A stretch of 64,000 nucleotides of DNA from Sophora flavescens (GCA_030762895.1 JAUPTC010000148.1:1-64000); one strand, 5' to 3'. Shown: positions 24,138 through 35,280, counted from the stretch's first letter. Numbers and translations are program-made. Notes: a model not told the origin generated them from the letters alone.

Positions 24138-25205
24138 ATGTTGCGATTTGAAAATTTCGACTATGTGCAAGAACATGGGAAAGAGGTTGAAGAGTTGATC
24201 CGGCAAATGCATGAGAGTCGTGACAAGAGGATGAGAGATAACGAACAAAAGAGGTTGAGAAAAGAGGAAAGAATGAAAAGACAAATGGAAAGTTTTGAAG
24301 ACCATGTGAAGAAGTTGGTGGAAGACTCCAACAAGAAAGAGAATGAGAAGAAAGAGAGAGAGAAAGCAAAACAAGAGAATGAGGCAAAAGCAAAAGAGAG
24401 TGAAAAGAAAAGTGATGGTCAAAAGGAAAAAGAAAAAGAGAGTGAAAAGAAGAGTGATAATCAAGAGGAAAAAGAAAACGAGAGTGAGAAGAAGAATGAT
24501 GAGCAAGAGAAAAATAGTGAACAAAAAGAGAGTTCTTTGGCAACAAAAAGTGAGGAGAAGAGGGCTTTGATTTCAAGACAGCCCCAATGCATAATTTATT
24601 GCAAGGACTTTTGTTTAATTTCCAATGCTTCTAATGATCTCTCTTTGCCTAGTGGTGTTGTAACTCTTTTGCAGAAATTTGGAGATTTCATCCCAAATGA
24701 AGTACCCCCATGGTTGGGAAACTTTCAAGGATTCCAAAAGTCTCAATAAAGCACCTACTCATGCTTTACCTCCTATTGAAATATATTATGAACTTAAGTT
24801 TGATACAACCGATGTAATGGAAGAGTTCATCCCAAGGGAGGTACTCCATGGCTTGGGAACTTGCATGGTTACCCAAAAGTATGGATATCTTAACACAAGA
24901 TTCGATAACATGCTTGGGATTGAAGTCATAAATTCGAGGACGAATTTTCTTAAAGAAGGAGGGTATGATATGAGCCATGGGGGGCAAGTCCAATTTCCAA
25001 CAAGAATTATTTGAGCCCAATGAAGACCATGGATCAAGAATCAAATCAAGGACTTGGTGGGCCCATGACAAGAGTTAGACACAAGAAATCCCAACAAGCT
25101 CTTAATTACATGGGGGCTATTTTGATAGAAGCAAGCCCAAGAATGAGACCAAATGGGATGGAGCCCCAATTGATGACCTATCTCATTCAACTAGAAGACC
25201 CATGA
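24138..25205 (+). pseudogene. Array ORF copy 7, frameshifted
   Basis: Five-C and six-G runs, as in copies 2 and 6. Confidence 0.85.
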
Positions 25206-25951
25206 TCATTTTCAAATGGGGTGTGCTCTAGTTATGAGTCCACTTAGTTGTTTTATTTTAATTCAATAAGTGTAATGGGTTATGTGTGTGTGTCCAAATT
25301 GGCTAAGTGTTGCAAATGGGTCAAGCCCACTTAAGTCCATGTTGTACACGAATTTGGGAGCTTAGTAGGAGGAATCTTTGGTTTGCATGCCAATAGTAAC
25401 TCCTATAAGTTATTAGTTTGTTTATTGTTTTGTTAATTATGTGGGAGTTACACTTTTTAATATGAGAAGTAAAGTGTGGCAGCCACATAATGATGGTTGT
25501 GAGAGAATAATAAACTCACCATTAGAGGCTGAGTTAAGGAGGGAATTAGTGAGTCATTTAGTGACATGATTAGGCTAATTATTGTGGGGGTTATGATCTC
25601 TTTTGGAAGCCAAAAAGTTGGCAGCCTAATACTCTATTTGTACACTCCATTTTCATGTTGAATAATAACTTGGATGTTGAATTTGGATTGAAATCCATTT
25701 GTGAGAGAATTGCCTCTCTTAGGTTCTTGGTTGAGCCAACTATTGTTCTTATCAAGAATCCAAGATTCTTGTGGCGAACTTCATAGGCTTATCAAACTCT
25801 CTAGTTTGTGGCGCCATACCATCTCTAATCTTCACCATTTTCATATTTTCTTCTTCTTATTTTGGTTCCAAAAATTGGTTTCGCATTAACTTGTTAAGAA
25901 TTCAACCAAATAGATCTTCAACAGGGCAACCTCACCATTTGGTTGTCATCA
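24966..25951 (+). repeat. Array LTR 7
   Basis: 986 bp, six-G version. It carries a private GGGGTGTGCTC for GGGGCGTGCTC near 25221. Confidence 0.92.
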
Positions 25952-26029
25952 AGTGGTATCAAAGCTTAGGCTTTGGTTGAATTTTGAGTTTTGTTCTTCT
26001 TGTACCTTTCTCCTTTTCTTCTTTTTGCT

Positions 26030-27097
26030 ATGTTGCGATTTGAAAATTTCGACTATGTGCAAGAACATGGGAAAGAGGTTGAAGAGTTGATCCGGCAAAT
26101 GCATGAGAGTCGTGACAAGAGGATGAGAGATAACGAACAAAAGAGGTTGAGAAAAGAGGAAAGAATGAAAAGACAAATGGAAAGTTTTGAAGACCATGTG
26201 AAGAAGTTGGTGGAAGACTCCAACAAGAAAGAGAATGAGAAGAAAGAGAGAGAGAAAGCAAAACAAGAGAATGAGGCAAAAGCAAAAGAGAGTGAAAAGA
26301 AAAGTGATGGTCAAAAGGAAAAAGAAAAAGAGAGTGAAAAGAAGAGTGATAATCAAGAGGAAAAAGAAAACGAGAGTGAGAAGAAGAATGATGAGCAAGA
26401 GAAAAATAGTGAACAAAAAGAGAGTTCTTTGGCAACAAAAAGTGAGGAGAAGAGGGCTTTGATTTCAAGACAGCCCCAATGCATAATTTATTGCAAGGAC
26501 TTTTGTTTAATTTCCAATGCTTCTAATGATCTCTCTTTGCCTAGTGGTGTTGTAACTCTTTTGCAGAAATTTGGAGATTTCATCCCAAATGAAGTACCCC
26601 ATGGTTGGGAAACTTTCAAGGATTCCAAAAGTCTCAATAAAGCACCTACTCATGCTTTACCTCCTATTGAAATATATTATGAACTTAAGTTTGATACAAC
26701 CGATGTAATGGAAGAGTTCATCCCAAGGGAGGTACTCCATGGCTTGGGAACTTGCATGGTTACCCAAAAGTATGGATATCTTAACACAAGATTCGATAAC
26801 ATGCTTGGGATTGAAGTCATAAATTCGAGGACGAATTTTCTTAAAGAAGGAGGGTATGATATGAGCCATGGGGGGGCAAGTCCAATTTCCAACAAGAATT
26901 ATTTGAGCCCAATGAAGACCATGGATCAAGAATCAAATCAAGGACTTGGTGGGCCCATGACAAGAGTTAGACACAAGAAATCCCAACAAGCTCTTAATTA
27001 CATGGGGGCTATTTTGATAGAAGCAAGCCCAAGAATGAGACCAAATGGGATGGAGCCCCAATTGATGACCTATCTCATTCAACTAGAAGACCCATGA
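26030..27097 (+). CDS. Array ORF copy 8, intact (355 aa)
   Basis: Third intact copy, with four C and seven G. The predicted protein from the ATG matches copies 3 and 5. Confidence 0.7.
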   Translation: MLRFENFDYVQEHGKEVEELIRQMHESRDKRMRDNEQKRLRKEERMKRQMESFEDHVKKLVEDSNKKENEKKEREKAKQENEAKAKESEKKSDGQKEKEKESEKKSDNQEEKENESEKKNDEQEKNSEQKESSLATKSEEKRALISRQPQCIIYCKDFCLISNASNDLSLPSGVVTLLQKFGDFIPNEVPHGWETFKDSKSLNKAPTHALPPIEIYYELKFDTTDVMEEFIPREVLHGLGTCMVTQKYGYLNTRFDNMLGIEVINSRTNFLKEGGYDMSHGGASPISNKNYLSPMKTMDQESNQGLGGPMTRVRHKKSQQALNYMGAILIEASPRMRPNGMEPQLMTYLIQLEDP

Positions 27098-27843
27098 TCA
27101 TTTTCAAATGGGGCGTGCTCTAGTTATGAGTCCACTTAGTTGTTTTATTTTAATTCAATAAGTGTAATGGGTTATGTGTGTGTGTCCAAATTGGCTAAGT
27201 GTTGCAAATGGGTCAAGCCCACTTAAGTCCATGTTGTACACGAATTTGGGAGCTGTGTAGGAGGAATCTTTGGTTTGCATGCCAATAGTAACTCCTATAA
27301 GTTATTAGTTTGTTTATTGTTTTGTTAATTATGTGGGAGTTACACTTTTTAATATGAGAAGTAAAGTGTGGCAGCCACATAATGATGGTTGTGAGAGAAT
27401 AATAAACTCACCATTAGAGGCTGAGTTAAGGAGGGAATTAGTGAGTCATTTAGTGACATGATTAGGCTAATTATTGTGGGGGTTATGATCTCTTTTGGAA
27501 GCCAAAAAGTTGGCAGCCTAATACTCTATTTGTACACTCCATTTTCATGTTGAATAATAACTTGGATGTTGAATTTGGATTGAAATCCATTTGTGAGAGA
27601 ATTGCCTCTCTTAGGTTCTTGGTTGAGCCAACTATTGTTCTTATCAAGAATCCAAGATTCTTGTGGCGAACTTCATAGGCTTATCAAACTCTCTAGTTTG
27701 TGGCGCCATACCATCTCTAATCTTCACCATTTTCATATTTTCTTCTTCTTATTTTGGTTCCAAAAATTGGTTTCGCATTAACTTGTTAAGAATTCAACCA
27801 AATAGATCTTCAACAGGGCAACCTCACCATTTGGTTGTCATCA
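26857..27843 (+). repeat. Array LTR 8
   Basis: 987 bp. It carries GGAGCTGTGTAGG instead of GGAGCTTAGTAGG near 27251, shared with LTR 9 only. Confidence 0.92.
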
Positions 27844-27921
27844 AGTGGTATCAAAGCTTAGGCTTTGGTTGAATTTTGAGTTTTGTTCTTCTTGTACCTT
27901 TCTCCTTTTCTTCTTTTTGCT

Positions 27922-28990
27922 ATGTTGCGATTTGAAAATTTCGACTATGTGCAAGAACATGGGAAAGAGGTTGAAGAGTTGATCCGGCAAATGCATGAGA
28001 GTCGTGACAAGAGGATGAGAGATAACGAACAAAAGAGGTTGAGAAAAGAGGAAAGAATGAAAAGACAAATGGAAAGTTTTGAAGACCATGTGAAGAAGTT
28101 GGTGGAAGACTCCAACAAGAAAGAGAATGAGAAGAAAGAGAGAGAGAAAGCAAAACAAGAGAATGAGGCAAAAGCAAAAGAGAGTGAAAAGAAAAGTGAT
28201 GGTCAAAAGGAAAAAGAAAAAGAGAGTGAAAAGAAGAGTGATAATCAAGAGGAAAAAGAAAACGAGAGTGAGAAGAAGAATGATGAGCAAGAGAAAAATA
28301 GTGAACAAAAAGAGAGTTCTTTGGCAACAAAAAGTGAGGAGAAGAGGGCTTTGATTTCAAGACAGCCCCAATGCATAATTTATTGCAAGGACTTTTGTTT
28401 AATTTCCAATGCTTCTAATGATCTCTCTTTGCCTAGTGGTGTTGTAACTCTTTTGCAGAAATTTGGAGATTTCATCCCAAATGAAGTACCCCCATGGTTG
28501 GGAAACTTTCAAGGATTCCAAAAGTCTCAATAAAGCACCTACTCATGCTTTACCTCCTATTGAAATATATTATGAACTTAAGTTTGATACAACCGATGTA
28601 ATGGAAGAGTTCATCCCAAGGGAGGTACTCCATGGCTTGGGAACTTGCATGGTTACCCAAAAGTATGGATATCTTAACACAAGATTCGATAACATGCTTG
28701 GGATTGAAGTCATAAATTCGAGGACGAATTTTCTTAAAGAAGGAGGGTATGATATGAGCCATGGGGGGGCAAGTCCAATTTCCAACAAGAATTATTTGAG
28801 CCCAATGAAGACCATGGATCAAGAATCAAATCAAGGACTTGGTGGGCCCATGACAAGAGTTAGACACAAGAAATCCCAACAAGCTCTTAATTACATGGGG
28901 GCTATTTTGATAGAAGCAAGCCCAAGAATGAGACCAAATGGGATGGAGCCCCAATTGATGACCTATCTCATTCAACTAGAAGACCCATGA
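27922..28990 (+). pseudogene. Array ORF copy 9, one frameshift
   Basis: Five-C run near 28489 breaks it; the seven-G run is intact, as in copy 4. Confidence 0.85.
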
Positions 28991-29736
28991 TCATTTTCAA
29001 ATGGGGCGTGCTCTAGTTATGAGTCCACTTAGTTGTTTTATTTTAATTCAATAAGTGTAATGGGTTATGTGTGTGTGTCCAAATTGGCTAAGTGTTGCAA
29101 ATGGGTCAAGCCCACTTAAGTCCATGTTGTACACGAATTTGGGAGCTGTGTAGGAGGAATCTTTGGTTTGCATGCCAATAGTAACTCCTATAAGTTATTA
29201 GTTTGTTTATTGTTTTGTTAATTATGTGGGAGTTACACTTTTTAATATGAGAAGTAAAGTGTGGCAGCCACATAATGATGGTTGTGAGAGAATAATAAAC
29301 TCATCATTAGAGGCTGAGTTAAGGAGGGAATTAGTGAGTCATTTAGTGACATGATTAGGCTAATTATTGTGGGGGTTATGATCTCTTTTGGAAGCCAAAA
29401 AGTTGGCAGCCTAATACTCTATTTGTACACTCCATTTTCATGTTGAATAATAACTTGGATGTTGAATTTGGATTGAAATCCATTTGTGAGAGAATTGCCT
29501 CTCTTTGGTTCTTGGTTGAGCCAACTATTGTTCTTATCAAGAATCCAAGATTCTTGTGGCGAACTTCATAGGCTTATCAAACTCTCTAGTTTGTGGCGCC
29601 ATACCATCTCTAATCTTCACCATTTTCATATTTTCTTCTTCTTATTTTGGTTCCAAAAATTGGTTTCGCATTAACTTGTTAAGAATTCAACCAAATAGAT
29701 CTTCAACAAGGCAACCTCACCATTTGGTTGTCATCA
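28750..29736 (+). repeat. Array LTR 9, terminal
   Basis: 987 bp, ending TTGTCATCA. It is followed directly by gag coding sequence (TCCACCATTATCTCC), without the AG spacer or primer-binding site. The next internal domain therefore lost its leader, or the LTR was joined to it by recombination. Confidence 0.9.
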
Positions 29737-31039
29737 TCCACCATTATCTCCAAGGTCAGCCACTCTTCTAGCTAGGATGGACCATCAAGTCCAAGCTCTT
29801 CAAAGACAAATGGAGCAAATGAAAGCCAATTATGATAGACAACTTGCTAACCTACACCGTGACGATTCAAGTGACTATGATAGTGAAAGAGGAAGGCCTA
29901 GAGGAGGACGACATAGAGGAGGAGGACATAGGGGAGAGAGACATGATAGAGGACTTGAAGGGGTCAAAATCAAAGTTCCTCCTTTATCGGGAAGAATGAT
30001 CCAGGGGCTTACTTGGAGTGGGAGCTAAAAATAGAACAAGTCTTTGATTGTAATTCATACAATGAAAGCAAGAAGTTGAAAGTAGCCGCCCTTGAGTTCA
30101 AGGAATATGCCCTTGTGTGGTGGGACCAATTACAAAAAGAAAGGAGAAGACATGGAAGAGAGCCCATAGACACTTGGGAGGAGATGAAATTTGTCATGAG
30201 GAAGAGGTATGTCCCAAATCATTATCAAAGGGATATTCACAACAAGTTACAAAGGCTTACCCAAGGGACCAAAAGCGTTGATGAATATTTCAAGGAGATG
30301 GATTTGGCCTTACTTAGGTCAAATTTTCAAGAAGATAGGGAGGCTACCATGGCAAGGTTCTTACATGGCTTGAATCAAGATATTCAAGACATAGTGGAGT
30401 TACAAAATTATGTGGAGCTTGAAGATTTGGTTCAACAAGCGATTGAGGTGGAACAACAAATTAAGAGGAGGAAGTCCAAATATTCTTTTTCTTCATCTTC
30501 CAAATTTCCATCCTCAAATTGGAAGGAAGATTCAAAGAAGGAGGGTGCACCATTTTCTAAAGAGGCCGGGAGCACCCCTCAAGGAAAGAAGCCAACGGAA
30601 ACAAGTTCTAGGAGCCGTGATGTGAAGTGTTTCAAATGCTTAGGCCATGGGCATATTGCATCCCAATGCCCAACAAAGAGGACAATGGTGGCAAGGAATG
30701 GTAAACTGGTCTCACAAACCAAAGCTTCAAGTGAGGAGAAGAGTGAAAAAGGAGAAGAAATTCCGGAGGGAGACTTATTCATGGTAAGAAGGCTTTTGGG
30801 AAGTCAAGTCAAGGATCATGAAGCAAGCCAAAGGGAGAATATCCTTCATTCTAGATGTCTAATTCAAGGAAAGGTATGTTCTCTAATCATTGATGGTGGG
30901 AGTTGTGCCAATGTTGTAAGCACTAGATTGGTGTCCAAATTGAATCTTGTTACTAAGGCACATCCAAGGCCATATAGGCTTCAATGGCTAAGTGAGGTTG
31001 GGGAAATGGTTGTGAACAAACAAGTAGAGGTTCCATTCT
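29737..31039 (+). pseudogene. gag-pro: Ty3/Gypsy gag-protease, 5' part, disrupted
   Basis: Codes for Gag and the start of the aspartic protease of an autonomous Ty3/Gypsy element. The first gag codons are missing: the relative at 32495 begins MAAHEDSPSFSP, and here sequence starts at the SPRS equivalent. A frameshift near 30000-30015 separates the N-terminal part (coiled coil, then an R/G/H-rich stretch) from the capsid-like region (ALVWWDQLQ, FVMRKRYVP). A CCHC zinc knuckle CFKCLGHGHIASQCP lies at about 30630-30675. The protease begins with SRCLIQG and the active-site region IIDGGSC near 30890. The gene is interrupted after 'VPFL' by the nested element at 31040-35129, and the remainder resumes at 35130. 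Confidence 0.88.
31035..31039. other. Target-site duplication, left (ATTCT)
   Basis: ATTCT immediately before TGATATGTGCC, repeated at 35130-35134. A 5-bp duplication is typical of Ty3/Gypsy integrase. Confidence 0.92.
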
Positions 31040-31867
31040 TGATATGTGCCAAGGGGGGCAAGTCAACTTTTCAACAAGAATGATATGAGGCCAATGAAGA
31101 CCATGGATCAAGAAGAAATTCAAGGACGTTGATGAAAATCTTATTTTCATTAATGGTGAACCAGCTGACTTATTTTGGCTGTATCTAGAGCTGTGGGTCT
31201 CCGATTGATGTATTCTTTGGTGCGTTGGAAAGCTTAGGAAATTTCCTACAAATCATATCTCAGGCCTCTTGACCAAATTCGTCTTATTTCATGATTAAAA
31301 TAATAGTGGCATTTATGGACGAATTTTACACGAGTTTATTAGACTTTTTATGTTTTGTTAATTATGTGGGAGTTACACTTTTAATTTGAGAAATAAGTGT
31401 GGCTGCTACATAATGATAGAGAGAGGGTAATAAGTCACTATTAAGTGGCTGAGTTAAGTGTGAGTTTAGTAAGTCATGAATAGGCTAGTTATGTGGGGGT
31501 TATGGAATCTTTGGGAAGACAAAGGGTGAAGCCAAATGTTGGCAGCCACACCCCTATATGTAACATGCCTAAACACATGAATAAACAACTTTGATGTTAT
31601 TTTGGATCAAATCCATTTGTGAGAATATTGTTCTCCTAGGTTCTTGGTTGAACAAAACTATTGTTCTTATCAAGAATCCAAGATTCTTGTGGCGAACCTC
31701 ACTTGGCTTATCAAAACTCTTGTTTTGTGGCGCCATCATCATCTTCTTACTCATCCATTTTCTTTCTTTCTTCACTTTAATCTTGGTTACAAAGTGTTAC
31801 ACGAATTTGTGTTAAAAATTCAACCAAAAAGATCATCAAAGGCAACCTCACCATTTGGTTGTCATCA
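31040..31867 (+). repeat. 5' LTR of nested element
   Basis: 828 bp, TGATATGTGCC to TTGTCATCA. A TATA-like CTATATGTA is at 31554-31562 and AATAAA at 31580-31585. The hairpins lie downstream at 31621-31635, 31671-31689 and 31712-31727. Confidence 0.92.
31554..31585 (+). promoter_or_regulatory. TATA-like box and poly(A) signal of LTR
   Basis: CTATATGTA followed 26 bp later by AATAAA. The same CTATATGTA recurs at the matching place in the other LTR families. This suits a Pol II promoter followed by a short R region, so the downstream hairpins would be in the 5' leader of the transcript. Inferred from position only. Confidence 0.5.
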
Positions 31868-31869
31868 AG

Positions 31870-31881
31870 TGGTATCAAAGC
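31870..31881 (+). other. Primer-binding site
   Basis: TGGTATCAAAGC two bases after the LTR end, complementary to the 3' end of plant initiator-Met tRNA apart from one position. Confidence 0.85.
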
Positions 31882-32494
31882 TTAGGCTTTGGTTGAATTT
31901 TGAGTTTTGTTCTTCATCTTCTCCCTATCTTCTTTTCTTCTTTTAAACCAACAAACTATCAAAAAAAAAATTACACTTTGATTCTATTTGTGATGGGAAA
32001 ATTCCGTGGTTGTTGTTCTTGCTCAAAAAAAAAAAATTGCAAGTGTGATTCTCTTCTTCAAAGTTTGAAAAAAAAAATTGCACAAATTATAAGGAAAAAA
32101 AAAGTGTGCATGAAATCTTGGAAAAAAAAAGAGAAGAGAAGAGAAGAGAAGAGAAAAGTCTATTTGAGCAATTTGTGTTCTTGAAAAAAAAATATTTCCC
32201 TTCTTCCTTTGTTCTTATTTCCCATAGCTTTGCTTTTCTAGCCTTTCATTTTATTCTCCTGTTTTTTGATAAGTTTTGTGATTTTTGTTACTTGATTTTT
32301 GGATTTTTGTGTGGATTATGTTTGACTCCTCTAAGGCCTAAAAGAGAACAATTGAGTGGAAAAAGGCAAGAGTGAAAATTACATCTTGTGTGGAAAAAGC
32401 CAATTGAGTGAAATACATTTGTGTGCACAAGTGAGGGAGTGTAGTGAGGAATTTTATAATTTCTTGTTATCTTTTGATATTGTGTGTTCAAGTG

Positions 32495-34190
32495 ATGGCA
32501 GCCCATGAAGATAGTCCATCATTTTCTCCAAGGTCTTCAACTCTTTATGCTAGAATGACTACTCAAATACAAAACCTTCAAAGGCAAATGGAGCAAATGA
32601 GTGCAAATTATGATAGACAACTTGCCATCCTTCAAAACCGAGAAGATAGAATTGAAAGGGTCAAGATCCGTTCCTACCTTTAATGGGCAGAATGATCCCG
32701 AAGTCTATTTGGAATGGGAGATGAAGATAGAGTAAGTGTTCAATTGCAATAATTACAATGAGAAAAAGAAAATGGAGTTAGCATCTCTTCAATTTAAGGA
32801 CTATGCACTTGTTTGGTGGGATCAATTTCAAAAAGAGAGAAGACGATGTGGGGTGGAGCCTATTGAGACTTGGGTTGAGATGAGAAAAATAATGAGGAGA
32901 AGATATGCTCCATACCATTGCCATAGAGTTCTTCACAACAAATTATCGAATGAGGGCAACACTTCAACCTCTAAGGAGGCCGTGGCAAGTGCTCATGGAA
33001 AGAAACCTATGGAAGTCTCTCCTAATTTGAGAGAAAATGAAAAAAAGAGTGAAAAAAAAATTGAAAAGAAGAGTGATGAAAATGTGAAAAAGAATCAAGA
33101 GAAAAAATGTGAAAAAAAGTGAGAGTATGGAAAAGAGTGAGAGACAACAAAAAGATGAGAGCAAAACAAAAAGTGAGGAGGAAAAAGTAAATGCATGTTT
33201 TGATGTTTTTCCTAACTCTTTGCCTACTTGTGTTGATTCTCTTTTGAAGGAAATCGAAGATGTTCCTCCAATGGAAGCTTGCAAGACAACCGATGTAATT
33301 GAAGAGTTAATCCAAAGGGAAGTACCCCATGGTTTGGGAACTTGCATGGTTTCCCAAAAGCATGGATATCTTAACACAAAATTTGGTAATATACTTGGTA
33401 AATTGTAAGGGTCTTGTTATTCTTCTACATTTGATAGGAATGAAAACCTTCTTGATGAATTGCATGACTCTTATCATCATCCTAAGATTGATTTGAGAAT
33501 TATGAATCAAGACTTGAATGAATTCCTTGATAAATGTGTTGTTGTGCTTTCTAATGTTCATTTGATTTATCACAACAATTTTGAGGAATGTGTTGGATTA
33601 CTTAGAAAGAGTTTGTTTGATAACTTGCTCACATACTCTTTTGATCAAATAAAGTTAGCATTTTGAGGTTTGTTATGAGCTCTAAAGGGTTGCATGTGAC
33701 AATAATTGATGGGTTAACTACTATTCCCCTTCTTACTCTGCCCATTCTTGCAAATTCTTTTAAGCTTTCATATGATGATTCTAATGTGTTTGAGAGGATT
33801 GCCTTGTTTCAAAAAGAACCATCCCTTGTTTGTGATAAGGAGAATGTCCTTGAGGTTCAACTTTCTTGGGAGCCTTTAAAAAGAGAAAGTACATTTTCTT
33901 GTATGACCATGTTCAAGCCAAGAAAGGTAAACTTGAAAGTAGATTTTCTTAAGAGGTATAATTTTCTGTTTACCCTTGTGATTCATTACCTTGGCTATGA
34001 ATGTGTTGAGGTGTTGATTGTACAATATGGAAATGTGTTACACATATTTGCTACATTTTATGGTTTCTATCAATTTCCATTTTATCCCGGAGGTTGGGTG
34101 TGTGTACATAAAAAGAATAAATGGGTCCCCAATAAAAGGAAATCAAAGATCCACCCTAGAAGAGCCATTGCAAGTTGTAGAGAAAATAAA
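32495..34190 (+). pseudogene. Decayed gag fused to module and integrase tail
   Basis: The ATG at 32495 opens a gag N-terminus (MAAHEDSPSFSP). Frame is lost near 32670, with a stop near 32735. The capsid-like part (ALVWWDQFQKERRR) resumes at 32736-32945 and jumps after HNKL to a serine/lysine/glutamate-rich stretch, so the rest of gag, the zinc knuckle, protease, RT and most of integrase are deleted. From about 33109 follows the module shared with the other short elements (NACFDVFPNSLPTCVDSLLK, then REVPHGLGTC). A further open region (33663-34193) ends with a remnant of the integrase C-terminus (YPGGWVCVH, KRKSKIHPR). It shows how the short-element ORFs could be assembled from gag and pol ends. 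Confidence 0.75.
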
Positions 34191-34288
34191 TAAAAATGTC
34201 TTTTGATATTGACTTAACTTCAATATGGCATATATTTCTTTCATTTGATGTAGGGATTGAAGTCATAAATTCGAGGACGAATTTTCTT

Positions 34289-34300
34289 AAAGAAGAAGGG
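34289..34300 (+). other. Polypurine tract
   Basis: AAAGAAGAAGGG, then TA and the 3' LTR. It is preceded by AATTCGAGGACGAATT (34269-34284), a near-palindrome present before the tract in all related elements here; it encodes the NSR-[ST]-N pol tail. Confidence 0.85.
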
Positions 34301-34302
34301 TA

Positions 34303-35129
34303 TGATATGTGCCAAGGGGGCAAGTCAACTTTTCAACAAGAATGATATGAGCCCAATGAAGACCATGGATCAAGAAGAAATTCAAGGACTTTGATGAAAA
34401 TCTTATTTTCATTAATGGTGAACCAACTGACTTATTTTGGCTGTATCTTAAGCTGTGGGTCTCCGATTGATATATTCTTTGGTGCGTTGGAAAGCTTAGG
34501 AAATTTCCTACAAATCATATCTCAGGCCTCTTGACCAAATTCGGCTTCTTTCATGATTAAAATAATGGTGGCAGTTATGGACGAATTTTACACGAGTTTA
34601 TTAGACTTTTTATGTTTTGTTAATTATGTGGGAGTTACACTTTTAATTTGAGAAATAAGTGTGGCTGCTACATAATGATAGAGAGAGGGTAATAAGTCAC
34701 TATTAAGTGGCTGAGTTAAGTGTGAGTTTAGTAAGTCATGAATAGGCTAGTTATGTGGGGGTTATGGAATCATTGGGAAGACAAAGGGTGAAGCCAAATG
34801 TTGGCAGCCACACCCCTATATGTAACATGCCTAAACACATGAATAAACAACTTTGATGTTATTTTGGATCAAATCCATTTGTGAGAATATTGTTCTCCTA
34901 GGTTCTTGGTTGAACCAAACTATTGTTCTTATCAAGAATCCAAGATTCTTGTGGCGAACCTCACTTGGCTTATCAAAACTCTTGTTTTGTGGTGCCATCA
35001 TCATCTTCTTACTCATCCATTTTCTTTCTTTCTTCACTTTAATCTTGGTTACAAAGTGTTACACGAATTTGTGTTAAAAATTCAACCAAAAAGATCATCA
35101 AAGGCAACCTCACCATTTGGTTGTCATCA
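34303..35129 (+). repeat. 3' LTR of nested element
   Basis: 827 bp, directly repeated with 31040-31867. Differences include GGTGCC for GGCGCC near 34991 and TCTTAAGCTG for TCTAGAGCTG. Confidence 0.92.
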
Positions 35130-35280
35130 ATTCTCAATTGGAAAGTATGAAGATTGTGTACTTTGTGATGTGGTGCCTATGGAGGCAAGCCATATGTTGT
35201 TGGGAAGGCCTTGGCAATATGACAAAAAGGCCATCCATGATGGGTTCTCAAATAAGTTTACCTTCATGCATCAAGACCGT
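35130..35280 (+). pseudogene. pro: Ty3/Gypsy protease, 3' part
   Basis: Resumes the gene interrupted at 31039. After the second ATTCT the frame reads SIGKYEDCVLCDVVPME and SHMLLGRPWQYD, the C-terminal part of the retroviral-type aspartic protease with its usual LLGRPW motif, then FTFMH. Homology stops near 35276. The following ~95 bp to 35373 is T-rich and unassigned. The continuation into RT is not here. Confidence 0.82.

Larger units (their letters stand above)
11966..29736 (+). mobile_element. Shared-LTR tandem array of a non-autonomous element, nine units
   Basis: Alternates truncated LTR, then nine times [internal 905-907 bp + LTR 986-987 bp]. Every internal domain starts two bases after TCATCA with TGGTATCAAAGC (12708, 14601, 16493, 18385, 20278, 22170, 24062, 25954, 27846) and ends with polypurine tract AAAGAAGGAGGG before TGATATGAGCC. 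Each LTR is both the 3' LTR of one unit and the 5' LTR of the next; no flanking duplications occur between units. Copies differ only by a few substitutions and homopolymer lengths. Each internal domain carries one ORF. Such a structure can arise by unequal recombination between LTRs or by integration or amplification of one-LTR circles; the sequence does not decide between these. Confidence 0.93.
31040..35129 (+). mobile_element. Complete nested LTR element, 4.09 kb
   Basis: LTRs 31040-31867 and 34303-35129 (828 and 827 bp), primer-binding site TGGTATCAAAGC at 31870-31881, polypurine tract AAAGAAGAAGGG at 34289-34300, and target duplication ATTCT on both sides. It inserted into the protease gene of an older element. 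The LTRs differ at roughly a dozen positions, so it is older than the array and than the insertions near 57-63 kb. The internal coding region is decayed and deleted, so this copy is non-autonomous. Confidence 0.93.

Noticed and set aside
30013..31083. Gag-protease read as a complete 356-residue protein ending STFQQE
   Set aside because: The last ~14 codons are LTR sequence of the nested element. The true frame continues after the ATTCT duplication at 35130.
31040..35129. Possible retrozyme (LTR element with hammerhead ribozyme)
   Set aside because: I looked for the hammerhead core (CTGATGA with GAAA) near the LTR hairpins on both strands and did not see it. The hairpins here have other conserved flanks.
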